The translations under genes and the position numbers were made by a program. From Pseudoprevotella muciniphila (lineage in GTDB: Bacteria; Bacteroidota; Bacteroidia; Bacteroidales; Bacteroidaceae), in NCBI RefSeq assembly GCF_003265305.2, contig NZ_CP033459.1:2294001-2358000 (forward strand): a stretch of 64,000 nucleotides of DNA, in the 5' to 3' direction. This document shows, piece after piece, positions 25,691-34,179 of this stretch. The notes below the pieces were generated by a model, which saw only the letters and a list, made by a program, of their open reading frames with translations, had not been told where the DNA came from and ran no database searches. Within the stretch, counting starts at the first letter, position 1. Each line of letters begins with the position of its first letter.

Positions 25691-25968
25691 TTTGAACGCG
25701 AATTACGCTAATTTCGCGAATCCATGCGGCATGAAAATGACGCAAATTTTGCCAACGCTTCGCGCGGCGATTACGCGAAGGCTTGCAGAATGTTTGTGCA
25801 GCGGAAATAAATAGCTTCTATGCCGAATGGCTTCGCGTAATCCATCGAGCGAAGCAATGATAAAATTAGCGTAATTTCACAACACGCGATAAAATATCCC
25901 GAAAGGCTTCGCGAAATTCTTGCGGTAGCAAGCGAGCAGAGCTCGATTACGCGTAATTCGCGTTCAAA
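25691..25968. repeat. 278-bp element with 18-bp perfect terminal inverted repeats
   Basis: TTTGAACGCGAATTACGC (25691-25708) recurs exactly inverted at 25951-25968. A second pair (AATTTCGCGAA near 25710-25720 and TTCGCGAAATT near 25909-25919) is nested inside. The interior has many CGCGAA, TTCGCG and GATTACGCG words. No ORF. It resembles a MITE or a large REP-like palindromic unit. Confidence 0.8.
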
Positions 25969-26065
25969 AAAGTCTGCCACGCAAGCGGCACTTCTTTTTA
26001 ACGTGAGTTCGATATAAGAAATTAGTTTTTTGTTGCATAGTAGTCCTGTAAGGACGTTACAACCA

Positions 26066-26294
26066 TAGGCAGGGGTGGAAGGAGCAAAGCGACTGAAACC
26101 CCTGTTTTTCAGCGTATAAGAAACATAAACCCCATAGGGGTGCTACAGAAAAAAACAAATAACGATACATTTGCACACGATGAATATAATATGATGTTTA
26201 ATCTCTTAATTCCTGTGTCGCCCATACTGGGCTCACTGTGTTGTTCTGTACATAACAGGGGTTTCAGTCGCTTCGCTCCTTCCACCCCTGCCTA
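26066..26294. repeat. 229-bp element with 41-bp inverted arms
   Basis: Arms at 26066-26106 and 26254-26294 are inverse complements with a single mismatch. The interior holds two small palindromes (ACCCC-ATA-GGGGT and GCCCA-TAC-TGGGC) and a promoter-like TACATTTG at 26166-26173. No ORF. Confidence 0.8.
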
Positions 26295-26455
26295 CGCTGT
26301 ATCGCCGCTCCGCGGCTAACGGACACCAATCTTTCAAAATTTATTTATTTGTGAGATTTGTATGATTTGTATTATTTCTGCCTCGACAGAGGCACTAGAT
26401 TTACTTTAGTCGCTTCGCGAGTCTTTTATTCCTAACCTCTATCTTTTCTTTTGCT

Positions 26456-27580
26456 TTACTTCGCACCCTTCCTGCGATTACATTCGCGGCAGAGCATCTG
26501 GCAGTTTTCGATGACGGTTAGCCCGCCATCCCGCCAGGGGGTGATGTGGTCGCCCTCCATGAATTCAAAGTCGTATTCCTTTCCGCAGTGTGGGCAGATG
26601 TGGTTTTGTTTCTCCCATACGGCGAGTTTGATATTTTGAGGGAATGCTCGTAGGTCGAGAAAGCGCTCGTCGCCTGTCAGGACGTAGGGTATGATGCCTT
26701 TCTGTCGCTGTATTTCGCCATCTGTCATGAGTTCTGAGATACGCTTGCCGAGATCGGCAGCGTCGAGGGTTTCTGAACGGTATTTATCGTAGTAGAGCGC
26801 CCAGTCGAGCCCTTTCATGATGCGCCGGAACTTCTTCATGTCGAAGTTGGTCTGTGCCCAGTTGAGCACGTTCTGGAAGTATGTCCAGAGGTTGTTGGCG
26901 TTAGGGTCGTGCTGATGTGCTGCCATGTATCCCACGGGCGTCTGTCGCTTTCCTTCGCGCGTTTCATGGTCTGCCATCCATTCGAGTGCTCTTTTCAGGA
27001 AGTCCTGACGTATGGGCGTGCCGTCCACAAGGTCTTTCCCCAAGCGGTATGCGCCGCAGTTCGACTTTGAGAAATGGCGCTTGGCATCACTCACGAATGG
27101 TCCGGCATACACGGCATTGTTTATTTCCTGTTCGTTGAGTGGTTTGCCGGCGATGTTGATGGTCTTGAACCACTCAAGTTTCTCCGACGCCTCGCCCTCG
27201 CAGACGTAAACCGTGAGTTTGTAGTCGAGTATTTTGTTCTTGATGTCGTCGGTGAGGTTGAAGAAGTTCTTGAAGTCGTAGGAGAACTTCCCTGCCACAT
27301 ATTCGCAGAGCGACAGCGTGCGCTGCTGCCCGTCCATCACCTCGTAGGGGCACTCCGCATCGTCGCTCCGCTTCACCCAATACATCACGTTGAGCGGGTA
27401 GCCGTGCAGCACGGTCGTTATCACTGCCTGCTGCTCCTTGTCGCTGTAGATGAACTCACGTTGATAAGGCGGACGAATATCTAACTGGCCGTTATAACCA
27501 CGCACACCTTGCTCATCGTTATTGATATAACCAGTAGTTATATCTCTTACTGTTACTTCTATTTGTTTTATCGTCATCAT
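26456..27580 (-). CDS. DUF262-HNH nuclease-like protein
   Basis: 374 residues, no signal peptide. The N-terminal DUF262 (ParB/GmrS-like) domain has RPPYQREFIY near 36-45 and the hallmark DGQQR at 83-87. A middle helical region follows. Residues about 329-374 form a zinc-stabilised HNH module: CPHC, GDHITPWRDGG, NCQMLCRECN. In GmrSD-type enzymes DUF262 supplies nucleotide-dependent recognition and HNH supplies DNA cleavage; the same division is inferred here in one chain. Its ATG overlaps the stop of the upstream EcoRI-family methyltransferase, strongly suggesting a functional pair, perhaps restriction-modification or phage defence. Confidence 0.88.
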   Translation of the reverse strand: MMTIKQIEVTVRDITTGYINNDEQGVRGYNGQLDIRPPYQREFIYSDKEQQAVITTVLHGYPLNVMYWVKRSDDAECPYEVMDGQQRTLSLCEYVAGKFSYDFKNFFNLTDDIKNKILDYKLTVYVCEGEASEKLEWFKTINIAGKPLNEQEINNAVYAGPFVSDAKRHFSKSNCGAYRLGKDLVDGTPIRQDFLKRALEWMADHETREGKRQTPVGYMAAHQHDPNANNLWTYFQNVLNWAQTNFDMKKFRRIMKGLDWALYYDKYRSETLDAADLGKRISELMTDGEIQRQKGIIPYVLTGDERFLDLRAFPQNIKLAVWEKQNHICPHCGKEYDFEFMEGDHITPWRDGGLTVIENCQMLCRECNRRKGAK

Positions 27581-28671
27581 GGCATTTGGGGGTGTTTGTT
27601 GCGGATGAAAATTCGTGCATATTTCTTTTTACCATTTATATGCCAACCATCAGCACCTGGCGAGAGCAGTTCTACTTCTTTTGAAACTACATCTTTAATA
27701 TTTATATTGGCATATTTCTTGGAATAATCATTGGCATTTACTATTTCAAATTGTTCTGGGCAATACTTGTCAAGGAAAGTTATAGGAACTCCCATTATTC
27801 CATCATAGTTACAAGGGATGTCAGACGTTCTATCTACATTGATTGCGTCGTAATTGTCATATTGAGGGTATTCTTCAGGGGAGTAGCGGCAAACTAAATC
27901 GAGTTCTTCGTGACGCTTGTTATGATCCATATTTGTGAACCATCTTACTCCTTTTACTCTTATATACTTCCTTCCATCATCATCAATGCCACAAGTTGCT
28001 GCATTTAATGGATAATCATCTGGAACATTAAATTTCCTATCACCACTTGTTATACTCGGACCTATCCACATCTTATTTTCTTTAATGAGTGGGAAAATGT
28101 CCCTATATGTTAATGCGTTAACGTTGCCTATTATCAAAAACTTCTTCCCATACTCCATAAGTTGTGCCACATACTCCCGAAATAGTGAGAAGGGCGGGTT
28201 GGTAACGACGATGTCTGCCTGTTTGAGGAGTTCTATACATTCCTTTGAGCGGAAATCGCCGTTGCCCTTGAGTTCCGAAAGCACATTCTTGTCGTTTTGA
28301 ATCAGGTACTCCACGTCAGCGAGATCCACTGCCCCGTCTCCGTTCACGTCCTTTACTTCGGATATCTCTACTTTGTAGGCAATCTTCTTTTCGTTGCCTT
28401 CGGTATCAAGTCCGAAGAGGGATAGTTGTGTACCTGCTACGGGTGAACCGTTGTAGCAGGTGCAGATGAGTTTTTTCAGCCCGAGTTGGTTGAAACGCAG
28501 GGCAAAATATTTGAAGAAGTTGCTTTCGTAGGGGTCGTCGCAGTTGCAGAGCACCACCTTGCCGCGGAAATGCTGCCAATAGTGCTGCAACTCGCGCTCT
28601 ATGTCCGCCATCTGCGTATAGAATTCATCCTTTTTTGCAGACTTTGCGGCATTCAGTGTCTTGTTTGCCAT
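27577..28671 (-). CDS. Adenine-specific DNA methyltransferase, EcoRI family
   Basis: 364 residues from MANKTLNAAKSAKKDEFYTQ; a longer in-frame start (28743) lies inside the structured leader and is rejected. It belongs to the EcoRI-type N6-adenine methyltransferase family, with CDDPYESNFFKYF near 44-56 and the catalytic NPPF at 158-161. Unusually for a cytoplasmic enzyme, residues 108-119 form a perfect EF-hand/dockerin-like calcium loop (D.N.DG..D..D). The gene is translationally coupled to the DUF262-HNH gene. Specificity may be EcoRI-like but cannot be read from sequence. Confidence 0.92.
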   Translation of the reverse strand: MANKTLNAAKSAKKDEFYTQMADIERELQHYWQHFRGKVVLCNCDDPYESNFFKYFALRFNQLGLKKLICTCYNGSPVAGTQLSLFGLDTEGNEKKIAYKVEISEVKDVNGDGAVDLADVEYLIQNDKNVLSELKGNGDFRSKECIELLKQADIVVTNPPFSLFREYVAQLMEYGKKFLIIGNVNALTYRDIFPLIKENKMWIGPSITSGDRKFNVPDDYPLNAATCGIDDDGRKYIRVKGVRWFTNMDHNKRHEELDLVCRYSPEEYPQYDNYDAINVDRTSDIPCNYDGIMGVPITFLDKYCPEQFEIVNANDYSKKYANINIKDVVSKEVELLSPGADGWHINGKKKYARIFIRNKHPQMP

Positions 28672-28731
28672 AATATGGATTGATAGTTGGTTCATTGCAC
28701 GCTTCACTATCAATCCGCTGCACACAACAAG

Positions 28732-28812
28732 GGCGTGATGCACCTTATTGCGTTCAGCTTTGAGGCAGCCTCGGACGGAAACCTCAGGTAACTAACAAGA
28801 ATGCACCACGCC
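28732..28812 (-). other. Structured leader of the methyltransferase operon
   Basis: GGCGTGATGCA (28732-28742) pairs with TGCACCACGCC (28802-28812) as an 11-bp stem; on the minus-strand RNA the one non-identical position is a G-U wobble. A shorter inner hairpin TGAGG/CCTCA lies between. The structure sits 60-140 bases upstream of the methyltransferase ATG. The rest of the gap up to 29094 shows no gene, and no clear promoter. Confidence 0.5.
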
Positions 28813-29093
28813 TGAGCGCAGTTGCATTGCTATATTGCTACCTAAGGCGTTCCATACGAACACCTTATCACATATTACTTCTGTGCGTTATGTTATTTCC
28901 AAAGAGTTTCCGAGGCTTTTGGCTGAACGCGAAATAATAGCGAATGCTGTTGTTGTTTGTCGGGGTTTTTCTCCCGATTCGGTTGTAAAATTACTAAAAA
29001 GTTTGGGAAGGAAGTAGTCTGGGGGATTTTTTTACCACGAACGATCACGATTTTATAGCTTAGCGAGTGTTTTTCTCCACGTGTTTTAGGAAT

Positions 29094-29128
29094 GGAAAAA
29101 AAGGAGACAAGCGGTTGCCTGTCTCCTT
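29094..29128 (-). terminator. Terminator after the fasciclin gene
   Basis: A long AAGGAGACA/TGTCTCCTT stem with a short loop is followed by T residues on the minus strand, 21 bases after the stop. Confidence 0.85.
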
Positions 29129-29148
29129 GTTGTTTCTTGTAAAGCTGA

Positions 29149-31296
29149 TTACCAGATGTCTTCCGGTTCTGTGCCGTTGAAGACGTTAGCCGGTACGAGT
29201 TCAAAGTAGTCAAGGAAGAACTGTGAGTCAAGTTTCTTCAATGATGATTTGAAGCGCAGGTAATATGTCTTGTTTGCTTTCATGTCTGCCACAGTAATGA
29301 TACGACGCAGTGCCGGCAAAGAGCCATAGCCTTGGTCGCGGGCAGAGCTTTGGAACATGGTATCCCAGAAATAAGCGGGTGCTTTCATGTAGCCGTGCGT
29401 GCGGAGTTCTTTGTCGTTCTCAATGATGAGGTCTTCATCGAAATTGAGGTCTTCATCTTTGATGTATGGCACTTCGTAGTTTTCGAATGTTCCTGTGTCC
29501 TTGTTGTAGTTTGTGCCTTGACGCAAGTCGAACGGCAGACCCACAGGCAGTGTGTTGTCTGGCGATTCACCGAAGTATATGGTACACATGCCTCTTGAGG
29601 GGTTAAGAGCGGAACCCATACGGATTTCGTAGGTACCATCAATAGGTACCGGCGGGAGGCGTAATATGAAGTCGTACAGTCCGGAGAACAGGTATTCGTC
29701 GCCTTGGTAGTCGTGCCAGTAGCCGTAGCCATTCCATCCGCATACCAAATAATAGATCTCAGTTCCGTCTGTTTCGTTAGAGATGTCTTCGAAATAACCA
29801 TGCTGGAAGGCTTGGTATTTAATGGCGCGGAAGTTGTTTGAGATGAGTTCCGGAGTTATAGTAGTAAGGTCGAACCTTATTCTTTCGCTACCGAGTGCGC
29901 GACGTGTTTCTATATCATAGAGCAGAATGCCGTCGATGGGGTAGTAGTAGCCGTTAGAAGCATTGTTGTCATTTGCTCCGTTGTTGGCATTTATCTTGAT
30001 GTTGATGCCCGAACCTGTTGTGTATGGGCGTGTGGAGATTTCTTTATATGTTCCCTTGATACCATTATCGTATTTTGAAATGCGATTGAGGTAGATTTCA
30101 TGTTCACCAGTAGGAACCTGAAGGACCTTTATCAAGCCTCTTCTGCCGTCTGAACCCATGTTGATTGTATAGAAGTAATCCCAGATGTCAACGGTGTAGT
30201 TTACTTCTTGCGGCTCAAGTATGTTTGAACCAAAGCGGTAGTTGTGTTCGCAGCAATGGTGTACAAACCTGTTGTATGCCATCTTTCCTTTTATGAAGTG
30301 GTAAGCAACGAAGCGATAGAAGGCGCTGTTGGGGTTCTTTGGGTCGTCGCTTGTGGCATCTGGATAGGCAGCCTGCACCTTAGCCTTGATTTGTGGTTCG
30401 ATGGCTTCCCAGTTGGTAATGTCACCAAAATCGTTAGTCTGTGGCATCGTGATGCCCCATTCTTTTTGGAATACACTGTCGGTCTCTACGAAAGCGGTGA
30501 AGCCCAGATACCGGTGGCGAGGGATGTCCCAGTTTTGGTTGGAACCTTGGTATGCCACACTTGACCAATAGCGAGTTTCAGGCAAATTCTCATCGTTCTC
30601 ATAGTCCATATCCTTCTCTATGGCAAGACTATCTTGAAGACCTGTTATTTCAAGCAACTTACCGAAAATCTTGAGGTTGTCTGCACTCTTAATGAGTTCT
30701 GCCACATTGTTTCCGGAAGGTGCGATTACAGTTGAAACGAGGTGGAGGTAGCCATTGGTCGCTTCATAGTCTGCCGTTTGAACAGGTGAAGTGCCATTGA
30801 TGATATACACGTCATTTTCGTTAACAACACATGACAATAGACGGTCGTTGAGGTTAGTATTGAGGAATGACCCATTTACAGGGAATTCTGCCGATTCGTA
30901 GGCGTTTGCTCTTCCGCAGTCGATGATACAACTATATGCGATGAGTTGCTTCTGTTCGTATGTCAACTGACTGACGTCCTTGCTGCCCGTAATCTTTTCG
31001 CAATATGCTTCCACAGCTTCATTCGTTGGTGCGAATACGGTGTAGTTTCCTCGTGCTGAGAGTACGCTTGAGAGCGACGATGCGCGGTCGGAGGAGCTCA
31101 GACGCACCTCTTCCAGGATTGCTTTGATATACGACAGACTGTCGTTTCCGGTTATTAGTTCTGTCAGTGTGGGCTTGTCTTTAATGGCATAGTTAGAATC
31201 ATCAATTTCCTCGGAGCATCCTGCAAAAAAAGATACAATACCAACGAGGAACAGCATCTGTATGCCTCTAATCAGATTAAGTCGGTTAAGCTTCAT
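29149..31296 (-). CDS. Fasciclin-domain surface lipoprotein
   Basis: About 715 residues from MKLNRLNLIRG (an ATG three codons earlier is also possible). The lipoprotein signal ends VSFFAGC, with the acylated Cys followed by SEEID, an acidic start of the kind that directs Bacteroidetes lipoproteins to the surface. The first ~190 residues form a FAS1 domain (GNYTVFAPTNEAVEAY). The rest (200-715) is unassigned, rich in aromatic residues and beta-like, with DYFELVPANVF near the C-terminus. Such proteins are often adhesins or parts of glycan-uptake loci; no SusC/D partner is adjacent. It stands alone between terminators. Confidence 0.82.
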   Translation of the reverse strand: MKLNRLNLIRGIQMLFLVGIVSFFAGCSEEIDDSNYAIKDKPTLTELITGNDSLSYIKAILEEVRLSSSDRASSLSSVLSARGNYTVFAPTNEAVEAYCEKITGSKDVSQLTYEQKQLIAYSCIIDCGRANAYESAEFPVNGSFLNTNLNDRLLSCVVNENDVYIINGTSPVQTADYEATNGYLHLVSTVIAPSGNNVAELIKSADNLKIFGKLLEITGLQDSLAIEKDMDYENDENLPETRYWSSVAYQGSNQNWDIPRHRYLGFTAFVETDSVFQKEWGITMPQTNDFGDITNWEAIEPQIKAKVQAAYPDATSDDPKNPNSAFYRFVAYHFIKGKMAYNRFVHHCCEHNYRFGSNILEPQEVNYTVDIWDYFYTINMGSDGRRGLIKVLQVPTGEHEIYLNRISKYDNGIKGTYKEISTRPYTTGSGINIKINANNGANDNNASNGYYYPIDGILLYDIETRRALGSERIRFDLTTITPELISNNFRAIKYQAFQHGYFEDISNETDGTEIYYLVCGWNGYGYWHDYQGDEYLFSGLYDFILRLPPVPIDGTYEIRMGSALNPSRGMCTIYFGESPDNTLPVGLPFDLRQGTNYNKDTGTFENYEVPYIKDEDLNFDEDLIIENDKELRTHGYMKAPAYFWDTMFQSSARDQGYGSLPALRRIITVADMKANKTYYLRFKSSLKKLDSQFFLDYFELVPANVFNGTEPEDIW

Positions 31297-31305
31297 AGGT
31301 TGCAA

Positions 31306-31669
31306 TATCTTTAAAAAACATTGTTAAATATCTAATAGTCTGTTTGCATCTGACTGCTGAGTATAAAACTCATTCTTCCAATTGCAAAGTTCGGCTTGCA
31401 AAATAACGAATAAATTTTCTATCGTCCAATCTTTTTTGCAAAAAAGTTACTCTCTCTTTATTTTAGTTTTCTGCCTTGTCTTTGTTGTTCAAATTCAGAA
31501 AGTAGAGTAAACAAAAAAAGATTTTGGTTCATTTTTTTTTCGTTTTATGGTGTTGATACAAAAATTTTGCTTAAATTCGCCATTGAAAACAATGATAAAT
31601 GACTTTGCGTTTAGCAGAGTCAGTGCAAAACATTTTAACCTGTTCGCAAGAACACAAAATGAGTGTATT
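31306..31669. other. Divergent intergenic region between the fasciclin gene and hpf
   Basis: AT-rich, no gene seen. The minus strand has TTATTTTG near 31399-31406 (imperfect -7 for the fasciclin gene). The plus strand has TGACTTTG at 31600-31607, an imperfect -7 box 62 bases before hpf. ORFs opened upstream of hpf are continuations of its frame and lack character. Confidence 0.5.
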
Positions 31670-31963
31670 ATGGAAATCAAGATTAAATCTATCCATTTCG
31701 ATGCAACTGAGCAGTTGCATGCTTTCATCGAGAAGAAATTGTCGAAACTCGAAAAGAACAACGACCGTATTGTGAAGGCAGAGGTTTCCCTCAAGGTTGT
31801 TAAGCCTGAAACGGTAAAGAATAAGGAAACGAGTGTTCGCGTGCTGATACCGGGAAATGAGCTCCATGCTGAAAAGGTTTGCGACACTTTTGAAGAGGGT
31901 GTTGATCTTTGTCTGGAAGCCCTCAAGAAACAGCTTGAAAAAATCAAAGACAAGAGAAAATAA
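31670..31963 (+). CDS. hpf: Ribosome hibernation-promoting factor, short form
   Basis: 97 residues from MEIKIKSIHFDATEQLHAF; the 41-codon in-frame extension upstream is not protein-like. It is an HPF/RaiA family protein with the beta-alpha-beta fold and basic C-terminal helix (ALKKQLEKIKDKRK). It binds 30S subunits and inactivates ribosomes in slow growth. It is the short form, without the dimerisation tail of long HPF. It ends at a terminator hairpin (32015-32047). Confidence 0.93.
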   Translation: MEIKIKSIHFDATEQLHAFIEKKLSKLEKNNDRIVKAEVSLKVVKPETVKNKETSVRVLIPGNELHAEKVCDTFEEGVDLCLEALKKQLEKIKDKRK

Positions 31964-31966
31964 AGG

Positions 31967-32010
31967 CCTATAATATAATAAGGAGTGAATCAACTCCTAT
32001 AATATAATAA
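31967..32010. repeat. 15-bp direct repeat flanking a small hairpin
   Basis: CCTATAATATAATAA at 31967-31981 recurs at 31996-32010. Between and overlapping them, AGGAGT/ACTCCT can fold. It lies in the hpf 3' untranslated region. Confidence 0.7.
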
Positions 32011-32014
32011 AATC

Positions 32015-32047
32015 GAGGCGGTTGCATCAGGCTTCCGCCTCTGTTTT
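32015..32047 (+). terminator. hpf terminator
   Basis: GAGGCGG/CCGCCTC stem with a 13-base loop, then TGTTTTT. Confidence 0.8.
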
Positions 32048-32193
32048 TGGTGTAGGAGTGTTTTGTTGTCATATTATACCCCGATCGCGTCAAAATTGCA
32101 GAACACTCTTGCTGTGTTTTTGAAAAAAATGTATTTTTGCACCACTTTTTCCCAAAGCGTGAATATATTTTTTGGAAAAAAACGAAAAAAAGT

Positions 32194-32223
32194 TTTGTAA
32201 GTCGAAAAATATATCTAACTTTG
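32194..32223 (+). promoter_or_regulatory. Promoter of the tRNA-tuf operon
   Basis: TTTG (32194-32197), 18 bases, TAACTTTG (32216-32223): a near-ideal Bacteroidetes promoter about 65 bases before tRNA-Tyr. Confidence 0.8.
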
Positions 32224-32287
32224 CAGCCGTTTCGCAGTGTACTTATGTGCTTGCGAACGAGACAGACCGTTTGAAATAAAGCGGCAC

Positions 32288-32370
32288 GGGCAAATACCAG
32301 AGTGGACAAATGGGGCAGACTGTAAATCTGCTGGCTTTCGCCTTCGGTGGTTCGAATCCATCTTTGCCCA
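32288..32370 (+). tRNA. tRNA-Tyr (GTA)
   Basis: Acceptor GGGCAAA pairs with TTTGCCC. The anticodon loop CTGTAAA gives GTA, and a long variable arm marks a class II tRNA. The T-loop is GGTTCGAATCC. No CCA is encoded. Confidence 0.96.
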
Positions 32371-32394
32371 CACTCCTTTACAAGGGGTGCTAAT

Positions 32395-32467
32395 GCGGAA
32401 GTAGCTCAGTTGATAGAGCACTAGCCTTCCAAGCTGGGGGTCGCGGGTTTGAGCCCCGTCTTCCGCT
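32395..32467 (+). tRNA. tRNA-Gly (TCC)
   Basis: Acceptor GCGGAAG/CTTCCGC. Anticodon loop CTTCCAA gives TCC. D-arm AGCTCAGTTGATAGAGC and T-loop GGTTTGAGCCC are normal. Confidence 0.96.
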
Positions 32468-32482
32468 CTAAGACAGAGAGAC

Positions 32483-32554
<72 letters not shown>

Positions 32555-32639
32555 CTCTAAAAGTATGGTGAAAAACCAACAAAAAAAGAGAGTTAAAATT
32601 ATCAACGAATAATCATTCATATTAAATAATTTTCAAGCT

Positions 32640-33821
32640 ATGGCTAAAGAACATTTTGAAAGAACCAAACCGCATGTAAACATCGGTACTATTGGTCACG
32701 TTGACCACGGTAAGACTACTTTGACCGCTGCCATCACTACTGTATTGGCAAAGAAAGGTCTCTCTGAAGTGAAGTCTTTCGACCAAATCGACAACGCTCC
32801 TGAAGAAAAGGAACGTGGTATCACTATTAACACTGCACACGTTGAGTACGAGACTGCAAATCGTCACTACGCTCACGTTGACTGCCCGGGCCACGCCGAC
32901 TATGTAAAGAACATGGTAACCGGTGCTGCTCAGATGGACGGTGCTATCATCGTTGTTGCTGCAACTGACGGTCCTATGCCTCAGACTCGCGAGCACATCC
33001 TTCTCGCTCGTCAGGTAAACGTTCCTCGTCTCGTTGTATTCCTCAACAAGTGCGACATGGTTGACGATGCAGAAATGCTCGACCTCGTTGAAATGGAAAT
33101 GCAAGACCTCCTCAGCCAATACGAATTCGAAGAGGATACTCCTATCATCCGTGGTTCTGCTCTCGGTGCACTCAACGGTGTTCCTGAATGGGAAGAAAAA
33201 GTAATGGAGCTTATGGATGCTTGCGACAACTGGATTCAAGAACCAGTTCGCGACAAGGATAAGGCATTCTTGATGCCTGTTGAGGACATCTTCTCTATCA
33301 CTGGTCGTGGTACTGTTGCTACAGGTCGTATCGAAACCGGTGTAGTTAAGGTAGGCGACGAAGTTCAGATTCTCGGTCTCGGTGAAGACAAGAAGTCAGT
33401 TGTAACCGGCGTTGAAATGTTCCGTAAGATTCTTGACGAAGGTGAAGCAGGTGATAACGTTGGTCTTCTCCTCCGCGGTATCGACAAGAACGAAATCAAG
33501 CGTGGTATGGTAATTACTCACCCGGGTGCCATTACTCCTCACTCAAAGTTCAAGGCTTCAATCTACGTATTGAAGAAGGAAGAAGGTGGACGTCACACAC
33601 CGTTCGGCAACAAGTATCGTCCTCAGTTCTATCTCCGCACCATGGACTGTACAGGTGAAATTCACCTTCCCGAAGGTGTTGACATGGTAATGCCTGGTGA
33701 TAACGTTGAAATCACAGTTGAACTGATCTACAACGTAGCCCTCAACGTAGGTCTCCGCTTCGCTATCCGCGAAGGTGGTCGTACGGTAGGTTCAGGTCAG
33801 ATTACTGAGATCCTCGACTAA
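32640..33821 (+). CDS. tuf: Elongation factor Tu
   Basis: 393 residues, full length. This GTPase delivers aminoacyl-tRNA to the ribosome. The P-loop GHVDHGKT is near 19-26. The switch [10 protein letters not shown] and guanine-specificity NKCDM motifs are present, and the two beta-barrel domains follow. Codon use is strongly biased (GGT, CGT, AAG), as expected of a highly expressed gene. It lies downstream of three tRNAs and upstream of tRNA-Trp and secE, probably in one transcript from the promoter at 32.2 kb. Confidence 0.99.
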   Translation: MAKEHFERTKPHVNIGTIGHVDHGKTTLTAAITTVLAKKGLSEVKSFDQIDNAPEEKERGITINTAHVEYETANRHYAHVDCPGHADYVKNMVTGAAQMDGAIIVVAATDGPMPQTREHILLARQVNVPRLVVFLNKCDMVDDAEMLDLVEMEMQDLLSQYEFEEDTPIIRGSALGALNGVPEWEEKVMELMDACDNWIQEPVRDKDKAFLMPVEDIFSITGRGTVATGRIETGVVKVGDEVQILGLGEDKKSVVTGVEMFRKILDEGEAGDNVGLLLRGIDKNEIKRGMVITHPGAITPHSKFKASIYVLKKEEGGRHTPFGNKYRPQFYLRTMDCTGEIHLPEGVDMVMPGDNVEITVELIYNVALNVGLRFAIREGGRTVGSGQITEILD

Positions 33822-33838
33822 TCAAAAATGACATTGGG

Positions 33839-33867
33839 TTAGAGGTTTGGTTTGTCCAGGCCTCTAA
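33839..33867 (+). other. Hairpin between tuf and tRNA-Trp
   Basis: TTAGAGG pairs with CCTCTAA over a 15-base loop without a T run. It is more likely an RNA-processing or stability element than a terminator. Confidence 0.5.
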
Positions 33868-33876
33868 TTCCAACTT

Positions 33877-33949
33877 ACGGGAATAGCTCAGTTGGTAGAG
33901 CACTGGTCTCCAAAACCAGGTGTCGGGAGTTCGAGCCTCTCTTCCCGTG
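33877..33949 (+). tRNA. tRNA-Trp (CCA)
   Basis: Acceptor ACGGGAA/TTCCCGT. Anticodon loop CTCCAAA gives CCA. It lies between tuf and secE, a common bacterial arrangement. Confidence 0.97.
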
Positions 33950-33969
33950 CGAATTAAAAGAATGCATAT

Positions 33970-34158
33970 ATGTTTAAGAGTATTGCAACATATTGTAAAG
34001 GTTGCTACGAAGAACTGGCCCTAAGGACTACTTGGCCTACTCGCAAAGAACTTACACACACCGCAATTGTCGTTTTAACTGCTTCCATTGTGATTGCGCT
34101 TGTTGTGTTTGCGCTCGACTTTGTGTTTGAGCATCTTATGCAGTTGATTTATCATTAA
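33970..34158 (+). CDS. secE: Protein translocase subunit SecE
   Basis: 62 residues: the single-membrane-helix SecE type, with an amphipathic YEELALRTTWPTRKELTHTA segment and one transmembrane helix (about 30-52). It stabilises SecY in the SecYEG channel. It lies between tRNA-Trp and nusG (21-base gap), the canonical order. Confidence 0.96.
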   Translation: MFKSIATYCKGCYEELALRTTWPTRKELTHTAIVVLTASIVIALVVFALDFVFEHLMQLIYH

Positions 34159-34179
34159 TCCTTTATCAAAGACTACACT

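Larger units (their letters stand above)
25475..26455. other. 980-base intergenic region filled with structured repeats
   Basis: No gene seen. In order it contains a terminator (25573-25610), a possible small structured transcript with a second terminator (25612-25689), a 278-base inverted-repeat element (25691-25968) and a second element with 41-base arms (26066-26294). The remainder to 26455 is AT-rich with GC-rich CGCTTCGCG-type words. Confidence 0.75.

Noticed and set aside
26130-26143. CCCCATAGGGGT palindrome as a transcription-factor operator
   Set aside because: It lies inside a larger inverted-repeat element far from any gene start, so a repeat explanation is preferred.
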